Below are positions 12,401 to 25,060 of a DNA stretch of 64,000 bases, piece by piece. The translations under genes were made by a program, and so were the position numbers. The stretch covers positions 18,378,739 to 18,442,738 of the forward strand of contig OX419345.1 in NCBI GenBank assembly GCA_948470475.1, written 5' to 3'. Numbering within the stretch: position 1 is the first letter of the stretch; each line of letters begins with the position of its first letter. A model generated the notes under the pieces. That model was given only the letters and a program-made list of their open reading frames with translations, was not told where the DNA came from and made no database searches. This DNA comes from Galaxea fascicularis. Taxonomy: Eukaryota > Cnidaria > Anthozoa > Scleractinia > Euphylliidae.

Positions 12401-15400
12401 TGAGATAAAGAGAGTTTCAAGATAACCATGGTTACCTTAGTGGTAAACGTAAATGTTGTGGTTCAATTTTACCCCTGGTTAAATTTGAAAGATTTTATTT
12501 CAAACTCATTATCATACTTTACCATACCCAAAAGCAAAGGAAAATAAAATTCAAACCAAGGATAAAATTTAACCACAACATATACCTGAATTTGCATTTA
12601 CCAGGCACTAAAAAAGCACGCTCCTTCTCTTTCAGGCTCTTCTATTTAATATAAGCAAACCATTTTCAACAGGATCTGGAAGCTTTCTTACCACAGAGGA
12701 GCTCATGGTTGACTGCTTTGTGTCAAGTTTTCGAATCAACTACAGAAACAACCAACACTTTGATATCTGCCTCCAACCAAACTCACCCATTATTTACCAT
12801 CTTGCTTATGTGAAAGGGACTTACTCTGTTGTGAAAGAAGTAAGGAACAGAATAATAGAATTTTGGACAAGCGCTTAATTATGGCATTTTAGATGTAATA
12901 TACATGTATCAAACATGAGAGACAGTGTTTCATCGGGATATCCAAACACCAAGAAGAGAGTTGAAAATACAACGCGCAGCAGAGTATTTTTGACGGAATT
13001 TGAGGTGTTTGGATGGCTGATGAAACACTGTCTCGAGTGTTTGATATATCTTCTCAATTGAAACAAAAACTAAGGAATAAACGGATAAGTAAAATCATCA
13101 AAATCTATGCTAATTAAGACCGGGTATCCAAACCCCTTCACCGTTGTGATTTCCTTTGTTTTAACTTGATGAATTAATAATGAGTTTGAGAAGGTGCATT
13201 GTATAATGAATACATGTATCCAAAGGAGGTTATTTTACTGCTTCTTGTAGCTCATTATTAGTGGTTTACATGTAACTCCTGTTGTGTCTTGGAGAGGAAA
13301 AATAATTAAAATCTTTTTAGTTCAGTTAGTTAAAGAGGCTGAAGAATGTTTGTTCTAATTCCAGACTCCTCTAAGGTGGTGGCCAAAAGCTGAAGTCCTT
13401 CATCCTAAAGCTCCTGCCCTCAGGCACCTTTTCTTGGTAAGAAACCTCCTCATTTTTAATACCATAAATGTTGAAATAAGTGCCTTCTCTCAAGTGAGTG
13501 CCTTACGATTAAGGAATAACTTGCAAAACACCATATGCCTGGTGATGCTTTTGTTCTGAACTGTAATTTCTTTTCCTTTGTAGAGTACTTGTAGTAGGAT
13601 ACAGAATGCAGAACAGGAGGGACAGCAATCAAGGCTAAGCCAAGTAAGTCAGGCAACAAGCAATCAAACAAGCAGATTGGTTGCCAGTTGGTCAATCAGT
13701 CAATCAATCAGTTGATCCAACCAGCAATCTTGATTGAGAAGAACAAGGCAGCAATTAGCTAGTTTGACATGCAGAACATTACTGATTTTGTCATTAAGTG
13801 GACGAGCTAGTAACTCAAATGTTGCAAAATCCAAAAGAAAGCAAGCTCAGCTGCATTGACAGAACGTTTATCAATTCAATAATCCAAGTGGAAAATAGAT
13901 GTACATACAGACAATCAATCAATCAATCGATCAGCCCATCAGCCAATCAAACAAGTAAGACTGTAATGACAAGTCTATTATTATAAGTAAAAACAAGTTT
14001 GTTTTTTGTTTCACAGATCTACAAAGTAAAGGATAAGAAACACAAAGAAGATGAGATTCATTCCAACAAGAAGCATGACAAAGAGTTGTTACTGTGGCTG
14101 GTGAAGATCTTCCATGCTGACCCTGTTTTTGCTTTTCATGTAAGTCAAGTGTTCAAGGCAAATCATGCTCTCCTATTTTTCCTTTGACACTGTATACTTC
14201 AGTATTTAAACCGGTATAATATATATGTTTTATCTGATTATGTGATTGAAGTGTTACTTTGTTTTGCCCTTAGAATCCTGACCTTCATGGCTGGGAGATT
14301 CAAAAGAATTCAACTCAAGTGATTATGGGTGTTGTTAACCTCTTGCTAACCCCGACTTTACCATCTGAAATCAGACATGAGGCTGCTGAGGTATGATTAC
14401 TTTATAGCAGTGATCTGAGGGAGGGTTATTTCTTTAGCAATATTTCATCCTCAGTTTTATCTTAGTTTCAACCCTTTACCTCCTGAGAGTGCCATTTTAC
14501 TCTGTCTAATGCCAGACGATTTTACTCGTCAAAGGGAGACCCCTTAAGGGTTAAAGGGTTAACAACATCTTCACCCAAAAACTATGTCCCCATTAATTGT
14601 CTTTGAGATACTTCCAACTCATTTTGGGTGTTGGTCACCTGCAGTTAACCCTGATATGAGGGTCTCAATGGGGTATAGCCCTAGTCAGTAAACAGCTAAA
14701 AAAAATGCCAATTAGTCAGTAAACTGTTAGAAAAAAGAAACTTAGTCAGTAAACAGCAAAAAAAATAGGTTAGTCAGTTAATTTGTGTGATTTTAAGACT
14801 TTTATGAGCTGTAGATGATCTCCTTTTGCAAAGTAAGTCATTATTGAAATAAAACCAGTTTTTGGGTTATTCAAAATGATGCAGTTTTGTTCACTGCAGC
14901 GCACAATTGGGTATTCTTCTGAACTCTTGTGAAACTGGCATAAGCAATTTTCAATACCTTGATTTATGACCAGGTGCTCTATGCACATAACGTTGCTGCT
15001 TTAAGTCCTTCAAACGTCTTACAGCCTTATGAGTCTAATGGTCAGAATTAATGTAAAAAATCGTTTACTTACTGTTGAGTTGGCTCCCAGAACTTTCAAG
15101 GAGTAGTGGCCTCTCCAGATCCCACTGTTCTTGAGTATAAATGGCATAATTTTGGTAGTTATTTGCCCCTGTCGACTTCGTCAAACGAAAGAACTTCAAC
15201 TCAAACTATTAACTCCAAGCTCCCTTGCTTTGTCCTTGAGGCCTAGAAAATTTTCCAGATGGCGTTTGAACATAGTCAAACTTTTCAACTCATCTCGAAA
15301 CGAAATTCTCTATCGAAAACGTTCAATCACTGCTGAACTCCTGTACGAGAAAGAAACGACGGCACCAATGGCAGCCATGTTTTATCTGTACGGTCTGCAA

Positions 15401-18400
15401 AAGTAAACCACGGGAAAAGCGCAGGCCCGGATGACCTCGATCATAAGTACCGGTAATGCAATCTCCAACGAGACACGCAAAAGACAAAAACACGAAAAAT
15501 TATGGTAACAGAGGGTCTCCAGAGGTGGTAAAACGAAGTTAAAGTTAACTGAAATTTAGTTTCCATCTCAAACATGTAGTCATTTATCCTAGAAAGTCTA
15601 CATCCTTTAGGCCGCACGCACTGCATACGCTAAAAAATCAATCTTTCATTATACGTTAGTCAGTTAATATTTTGAAGTGTTTACGGTTACGATACCAAAA
15701 AACCATCATTATATGCTAAACAGTTAACCCCATTGAGACCCTCTGATATCAGCATGCAAATTATCCACACTGTTCTCCATGCATCTTCTATGGTGATGGT
15801 GAGGAGAATAAACAATCAAGACCTTTGGTACTTGTTGATCACTTCCTTTTTTCGCACAGCCTTTATGTTTGATTGAGCAGTTCCACTATAAGGAGAAATT
15901 AACATTGATCACTCTTAGAGATTAATTTAGAGTTAACACGATCTCCTTAATGACAAGACCCATAAATGAATATGCCTGAGCTTATATGAGTTGTCCTTTC
16001 TTTCCTTTTCAGACACTGCTGTGTTTCTTTCAGTCAGATTATATTGAGATGTGGAACCCCATAGCACCTGTTGCTACATTCTGGGAAATAAGGTAATTGT
16101 GGCTTTGCCAATTCTGTTATCTAGGCGATGTGCCTGGGTCACAACATTGCTTTTCAGCTTCTGAGTTGAACACTTACTGCATGGGGTACTTTAGAACTGT
16201 GAAATTAAAAAGAAAACTATAAAAAGCTTCTAATTAGCTTAATGGCTTTTCAGTGTTTTGTTAATGTCATTGTCTGTTGTCTGTTACGTAAAAAATAGGC
16301 AGTCAAGGACTGCATGTGGCTAGGGATACAAAACGTTGGTTAGTTGTTGAGGAAGCAGTGTGTGAAAGCCTGTGGTCAATCACCAGCCTTTATATTCTTA
16401 TGTACTGTGCAAACAGGCTGTTTGCAACCCAGTGTTTTCTGATCAGACATTATCGGAATTTTTGCTCAGTAAGTATGACACTTTTCTGATCTTGCTTGCA
16501 ACTTTTATTTGAAGGGCCAAAGAAGTCAGAAGGGTTTCAGTAGAAGCTGGCAACTGGAGTAATCTGCCACCTACTTTGTCATAATTTACCCATCACCACT
16601 GCCTACTTTGTCTAGATTTTCACTCAAATGATTAAAAAGTGTTCATCAGGTTACCGCCTACTGACAGCTATTCCAAAAAATATTGAAACCCCTGAATAAT
16701 GTCAACCTCTTCTGTTTTCTTTTCAAGTTCTCAGGTCATGGTGTCCATTGCAGAGTTCTTGATCGGCCATGGCAGCCATGGAACTGTTCTGCTGAGATAT
16801 TTGAGGGAACTGACCCTTTGCAAAAATGAATTTCTTAGGAAACACAAGGTCTGTTGAAACCTGTTTAATTTTTCTTTGTGTTGTCTGTTGTGTACCTAAA
16901 AAATTTTGTGTATACATGTGTTATTTGTTTTCCACAGGAACAAGCTTCCATAGGCTGTCACATACCAATTTGTACAGTTTCGCACACTAAACTTGAGGTA
17001 CTATATGGTTTTGTTGACAATTTCGTTTAAGATGTTGAGGACTGTAAACTCTACATGTGTATTTAGTTGTTCCTTTGTTACAATCTTAAGTTTCTTTTTA
17101 GCAAAACGTTTTACTGCATTTTAGTAATAGGAACTGATATTGACCTAGTGTCATTCAATAAAAGTAAATATATTGTTTTACATGTAGGTATCCTGTTCTC
17201 AAACAAGTGAACAAGATATCTCTGGACATTGATATTTTCAAAATTGCTGTTTGAAGTAGTGACAAGATGCAAAACATGCATGCATTCTGAAAAGACTTGT
17301 TTCTAGCTCAAAAAATGATAAAAAGAAACCAGGGATGTAGGTAACAGCTGGCAGCCAGGGAAAATCCCGGTTGTCAACTTGATTTTCCCGGCTGAAAAAC
17401 CTTCTGTGGTCTTAAAAATCAGTAATAATGGGTTGTTGTAAACTTGCATGTGACTTGATAATTCCCATCTGTTAAAATATTTATCTTTACCCTGGAAACA
17501 GTATTTTCTCATGTTAATGCTTTAAGTGCCATCTCATCTCTCTGCAGGAAGTTTTCTTAACTTTTTTATGGAGTCCTGATGTGGAAACAGTACTTGTTTC
17601 ACTCTCCTGCTTTGGTCACATGTGTAATGAAGTAGACATTGTACAGAGCTCTGAGGCTCTCAATGAGATGCCAGCTGCTCACAATGTTCACGTTTACCGA
17701 GATCTGTCAGGCGAGGCTATTAAATTTACAACTGGTGAGTACAGATAGAGGTTTGGGGTGGGGGATGTAATTAATGATAAAGACATCCAACCACTGAAAA
17801 GCGAGTTCGACCAAGATTTTTAACCGACTTCCAGGTGTTTGGATATCTGAAGACACACCCTTTCAAGTGTTTGATATTTCTTATTAGAGAAATCAACATT
17901 TTAAGAGAAATTTGAGTTAAAAGTTTTCAAAATGTTTATGCTAATTAGGATCAAATATCCAAACCACCGTCACGGTACTGTAGTTAATTTCTGTCTGTTT
18001 GGCTATGAATTATTAATGAGTTTGAGAAGTATATGTCATAAATGTCTTTAACCCAACAGATAGACTGCAAGGAGCCTCTGTTTTGTTCTAAAATCTGTGG
18101 AACAAGCGTAAATGTGATGCGTTTGTTCCACAGATTTTGAGCAAACTAGAGACTTCTCGCAGTCTACCCAGCAGAGAGTGCATGAAAGTAAAATGTCATA
18201 ACGAACTAAAACGATGGTGACTTGTGCGGGTGAACTAATCCAACATCTTGGATATGGGTTCGTGCCTCCATTGTGAACAGCTCATGCTACAGCAAAACAT
18301 TGGAAGCTGGCCATGAGTATTCATACAAGGGGTTTAACCACCAGTCACACGGAGTTAGTAGTGAACAAGGACAATGAGTTTGCAGAAAGATGTAATGAAT

Positions 18401-21400
18401 AGACCAAAGTGTGTTAGAAATATCAGAGTATATCTACATTCCCCAGAAAACGGCCACTCTCAAACATACAAGTACAATGCCAACGTGTCAGTGCAACAAT
18501 TTAGTGTTTCAGAGTCCGGGGGTCATGGAAGACTTCTAAGGGGTCAGTAGACATGGGTCTTTCAAATTTTGGTACTCCACAATTCAGTGCATCATGTCGG
18601 GGAGCCAGCTTTGATCCGAGAACCCTCTCTTATATGAAACACTGCAATCATTGAAGGACAGGTTTCAACTGTTCTTGATTGACGAAGTTAATTAATCAGT
18701 TGTTGACGGTCTTGATTACAGGACGAGCTGCGCTACAAAAACGCATCATGTCTTTGCTAAGACAACTTGACAGACAAACTGCGGGAAATATGCAGGTACT
18801 GACTTTGTTTTCATTTCTATTTTTATTCCCAGTAGTCACATCTAGACCTGTACAAAGGCCACAACCACATGCCCAGCATGTGGTATGACTAACCCTTGAA
18901 ATTTTAATCAAACTAGTTTCCTTGTCTCATTTCACACCCTTTATTATTTCTGACCAACCCGTTATTGTCACGAAATTTACATTCCATTTTTTTGGAAATC
19001 TAAAAGATGAAGCATTGTTTTATTGGCTTTGTTTTAAAAAATAAGTAAAGAAACAATTTTCTGTGTGTTTTTTGTAACAGGCCTGGGAGAGTACTTACAC
19101 AAAGTGGCAGAGGTTGACTTACGACCTTGCCAACCTTGCCAACTTTTCCAAAGATGAAACGTCATCTCCAATGGATGTACAAAAGTATTTAAGACGAAGA
19201 TCAGGATCAAAAATCACCACTGAAAATTTGCAGGTAGAACAGTTTTTTCAAATGAATCTAATGATCGTCGCAGTTGTGATCGCAATTTTTACAATTGCAT
19301 AAAGAAGCCCGAAAAAAAAACCCTGTGACCTCGAGATTCCGGTGCGATGCTTTACCAACTGAGCTATGAAGCCACTGACGCAGGGGTTTCAATAAGTTTT
19401 GAAATAGCCGTCTGAGCTTGCTAAAGTAAGCGACGACCTGATTAATTTTTTTTTTAATCATTTTAGTAAAATCTAGACAAAGTAGGCGGCGGTGAGAGGT
19501 AAATTCTGACAAACTAGGCGGCGATTTTCGCCGGTTGCCGGCTTCTAATGAAACCCCTGCTGACGTTGATAATGTAAATTGGCCACCGTACAGCGATAAG
19601 CTGGCGTTTAGAGCGTTAGCCCTTCGTCCAAAAGTTAGCCCTTCGGATTCACTTTGAAGAAGGGCTAACGCTCGAAACGTCGGCTTTTAAAATCCCTGTA
19701 CATTAATTACAACTCCGTTGATAAATCCAACTTTTGGTGTACAACTCCCCCACCGACGCAGCACCACTGTTTCTTTAGAAACTAACCCACTTGAACAGAA
19801 AATGGGTATTGACGGCATAGAGTGTCATAAAACTATAACCAAAGTAATTACTTCAGCCAATCACAACAAATGTATACAGTGCAATGAGCCAATCAGAATT
19901 CGAAGCAATTGCTTGTACAGTGGAACCTCGATTATCCGGACTATTCGATTATCCAGACTTTTTTCTCTGGTCCCAATATTTTCATGAATATTAATTAGTT
20001 GTGATCTTGAAAACTCAAAGTCGCAAAAAGCCCAATAATCATATCCTTTCAAAAGACTTTTGAAACAGCGTATTATCCTGTGCGCTTTTCAAAATTCGCG
20101 AGAGCAACGCGACAAAGAAATATGCTAATGCGTTCAGCTGATATATACATACAGGCTGTGTAGATCTCACAATTAAAAGATGTTTTCTTTGCTGTCAGGG
20201 GTATACCTTTTTTTTAGATGTCTATCTCATTAATATTCATATTTTCGATTATCCGGACTCTCGATTATCCGGACTATTTACCGAGGTCCCGACTAGTCCG
20301 GATAATCGAGGTTCGACTGTAACCGACGCCAAACGCGGGAAAATATGCGCTTGCAAGTCGCGATTGGTTTTGGTCTTGGTATTCATTGATTGAAAAAGTG
20401 GCGGGAGTTTTGCTGGCCAATCACAGAGCAAAGCAATGCAAAACAAAGCAAAGGCAATTTACTTTCGATGCTCAATTGAAAACTGTTCCATAAGTTCAAT
20501 GTAGCTCAGTTTCCAACTTATTCAGTTTGTTTGCTATTTTTGTGTACAGGCATCATTAAACGAGTGGACGTACATGACGGGGTTCCTGTGTTCTCTAGGT
20601 GGAGTGTGTTTGACATCCTTACAACCAATCAGGTATTGACTTTACGTCTTTCTCTTTTATCACTAAGCTGGTAACGGAAATAGAGCCAACCTTAACATTT
20701 GTGTCTTGTTATGTAGTGGACTTACAATTCCATCGGATGATTTTGGTGATGTTCCAAAGAAACGGATGCATACAAACATTTGTTAGATTAGCGGAACTGT
20801 GTATCCACTATGGAGCGGTTTTCAACTGAGTTTCGAACGTAATTCTCGTCTCATTTCATCTTTTCTCGTTTTCTTCTTTTTGTCTCCTCTTCTTTCCATT
20901 TCTTATCGTATCATATCTTATCTTATCTTATCTTGGGTCAGTCTATTCCGTCTTCTTCTTTTCTTTCATTTTCTCTTCCTTTCCTTCTGTTTTCTTCTGT
21001 TCTCGCCAGTCTCTTCTCTTCATTTTTCGTCCTCTCTCAACTCATCTTTTAAAATTTGATTTTCCCTTGTTCTTTACAGAAGATACAGCAGGAGTTTACC
21101 ATCATCAGTACACTCTGTAACTGAGTCACAGAAAACTGATAATGGTACAATAACAAAGTGAGTAACCAACACCCTTACTTTCAGCATCTAAAATATTTGT
21201 TGAATGACAGCCGTGTTGTCCACAAACCAGGCATCAGTTAGACGTTGTTCAATACGTAAGTGCTTTTTAATGATACTCTTTTTGTTCTTACAAGGTTTAT
21301 GCAGGACCTGTTGAGTCTCCTGGTTTGCATTAATGAAAAGACAGGTTTACAGGTGGGTGCTACTTACAAGGGAACTCTTAGTTAATAATTCCCAGGGATG

Positions 21401-24400
21401 TAGATAAAATTTTAACAGGCGGGTTGAGAAGAATGCATTAGTACCCGTAGGTTTTTCAGCCGGGCAAATCGGGTTGACAGCCGGGTATTTTTCCCGTTTC
21501 CCGGATGTTATCTACATCCCTGAATTCCTGCGGTCCATAAAAATCAGAAGCTACAACCAGTTGCAAAATTGTTGAGACATTCGCAATCAAAAACATCTTT
21601 TCTTTCTCTAAAATGCTGCTGCTAAGAAATCTGTGAGATACAACACACAACCCCTTCCTCTCCCCCTTTCAAAGTTGTTCCTCAAAGTTTCGAGCATGGT
21701 GTTGCACTGTTAGCAACTTTGATAGGAGGGGGATGGGGAGGGAAAGCGAAAGATCATGGAAACATCATGGAAGGCCAAATGGTATACAGTGTCTCAAGTA
21801 TTTTTGCAACTCGTTGTAGCTTAAGTGACTGTCCTTTTGATAGCCCGAGAAGATTGTCAACGTCCGTCTCTTTACTCTCAGGATAAACGTTTGCAGTTGA
21901 AAAACAACCTTCAACCATTACTACCTATTTAAGGACTGTGCGTGCTAACACAGCCTGGGCACGTAAATTGGTGATACACCTGAGTGGAAACACGCTTTTG
22001 AAGACACTTGGCCAAAATTTTTAGAAATTATCCATGTATGATCAAGTACTGTGTTGTGCGTGCGCTTGAATGTGCGCCAGACTATCTGAGGTCCCTTCCA
22101 AGAAACGTTCATGACTGTAGAATGCACTTTGATTCTAACTTTTTGATCACAGATAAGAAGCACAGTTAATGAGATGGTTGGTGTTGAACTCAGTCAAAAA
22201 CTGTACCCGATCCTACTGACACAGATTATGACAGTTGTCAACAGCTTTTTCACACCATCTGGTCAGGTGCGTTATATACTCTTTCTCGCAAACTGAATGA
22301 CGTTAAAAGAACACTAGAGTTACGGGGGGGTGGGGTGTGTGACATCTCCAACAAGGCCTGTTTCGGGAGAAAACCAAAATTCTTCCGGGAATTTGGAGAT
22401 TTCGCCGGGAATTGGGAGACTCGGGAATTTTTCAGGGAAAGGTAACAAAAAGCGAAGTTTGACATTTTTCCAAGAATGTCACCGAAAAAAAATGGGAGGA
22501 TCTTCCAAATTTCCAAGAGGGCTCGAAGATACGCAAAGTGTTGGTCAAACAACGTTTGTTAGAGTTGTGACTCCCCGTAGAGTTGTAGGCATTAATAAAT
22601 GCACTAATCAAAGAAAACATCGAGGAGAGCCCATGATGAACAAAATGCTTATGACATGCTGTGAACCTTTTGTTGTCGTATTCCACCTTAATACGTTTCT
22701 TTTATAGAGGTATGTTACTTGCTTATTTTGTTGAGAATTAGCAAAAGTTCCATCAAAGACGAAGGGAAGCGTAATTATCAGTATTACAAACCGTGAAACA
22801 AACAAACAACTTTAACTTCAACTTTCTTGTGTTCCTGCACTATTTACACATTTTACTGATTGATCCTGTAACACTTTTGACAGATAGAAATAGAAATAGC
22901 AATTGCGACAACTAAGAATCCGTATTACCATTCCTCCGGTCCGATTTTTCATTTCATAAATCGTGTTCGCGGCAGAAAATATTTCAGGAAGAACAGAATA
23001 AGGTGAACCATTTGAAGATAAAAATAATGAACAAACTGCTAGAGTTTTGGGTATTGAAACGCTGATAACGGAAATAGAACGAAGCCAATCCTGTTCAAAA
23101 AACAGGTGAAGTGTTCATGGCCTCTTTTTCTTGTTTTAGGTTGTAGTCCAAGAAAGAAACACGCTTTTTACTGAGCAGGTATGATATGACATTCGTATTT
23201 CTCAGGATTGTTATTAGAAGCCGGGACCCGGGTACGGGCATCCATATACTATGAGCACATTACCCGCCTTTGCCGGTAGAGTATTGAAAAGGGCAAACTA
23301 AAGGAAGCTTGAGGGTCCCCGCCCATGTAGAATCTTATATCCTCCTTTTTCATCAATTTAGATTCAACCGACCTGGTTGAGCTATTTTCATTTCCCTAGC
23401 CTTAGATGAATTAAAGATTTAGGTCATCAACTGACTTCCTTGCCTCTGACAAGACATAAATGATCAAGTTGATATTCTGTTTGTTTGTGTTAGTCACAGC
23501 TTTTTCTTCTTATATCTCCGTCCTATACTTCTTCGCAGCAACCACAAAGTATTTCTTTACTTGTCCATTCCATTTGTATGGTTATCTCATTAGGGAATGC
23601 TTTTTCAAATGAGCTACTATCGAAATCATTACGTCAGCTTCTGGTTTAAACCTGATGTCCTCTTTAATAGATCATTGTTATTATCAAGCATATCTTGGAG
23701 AATAAACTTGGACACAAGGATAGTTCACAGATGAGTGGAATTGATGCGATGATTCTCTCGTTTGTTAGGTCAGTAATACGCTTTGGGCTAATAATGGAAA
23801 GCACATACGATCGAGCTAACAATTGGTTTTGGTTTGGTTGTTCATTGGTTGGCAAAGTGGCGCAGATTTTATTTAGCGAATCGCATGGCGTAGTATAGTA
23901 GAACCAAAGAAAAGGTGAACCACTTTCCAATCCGCTCTATTTTTGCAAATGACAATAAATTGAGCTTCCTGAAGGTACCATTGTAAGGAAGAAACAACTG
24001 ATATTTAGATAAAACAAAGAAGATGTACTTTTATCAATTGCCACACTCCACCACTCCTTTTCACTTGGAAGAATACAGGAATAAGGCCTTTATCTGGTGT
24101 TGCAGTGTTAACCTTTGACGCTTTGCAAATTGGCCACGAAACAAGTGGAATTTGACCGTTCCCGGAATCGGAATAGACAGTAATGGTGTTTTTTTGGAAC
24201 CTTGTCCGAGCGGTTTAGGGCGCTGGATTTCAATGCGGTGACCCGGGCTCAAATCCCACTCTGCCCAATAGCTGGTGTTGTCCTGGGTAAGTGCCTGGTT
24301 CAACTCCTCGGTCATTCTTGTAAATAGCTAAGTGGTTTGCCTCCTGCCAGTTGGTATTCTTAACTCTGTTGTTTTCATTTGTATTATTTCTTTCATTGTC

Positions 24401-25016
24401 CCTAAAAAACTCCTCTAGGGGAGTGGTCAATTACTTAATTTTTTTTAGAATGGACAAAATAACATTCCGTTCATTTTGCGATCGGGAGCAGAATGAAAGG
24501 AATGAATAGAATATGGTTCGCTCGGGAGTCGGGATTCGCAGAATATTCATTTTTTGGGCAAACTTTTGGCGGGAAAATCGTGTCCCGCCAAGCTCGCCTG
24601 TGACGTGGCACCGGAAGTCAGGTTTAGGTTCTCGCTGTTCTCAGGTTACCTCCCCCAAGAGTATTCCCTTTTCAGAATTACCGTATTCCATTCATTCTCT
24701 CATAACTAAACTGAATTGGAAATAAGAAGAATAGTCTCAAACTGACCTCGACTTGTTGTTTTATAGGTACGTTAGGAACCTTCCCGTCAGTCGGCAGACC
24801 CTGCAGATCAAATGTAAACTGTGCCAGTTAATTGATGTGGTAAGTACACAAATTGTGGAGGACTACTTTTGGAGTGCCCATGAAATAGATGTTAGTGTAA
24901 TAGTATACACTGTATTACATGATCTCGGGGAACAGGGATGGCGCAGTGGTGAGAGCACTCGCCTCCCACCAATGTGGTCCGGGTTCGATTCCCGCACTCG
25001 ACGTCATATGTGGGTT

Positions 25017-25060
<44 letters not shown>

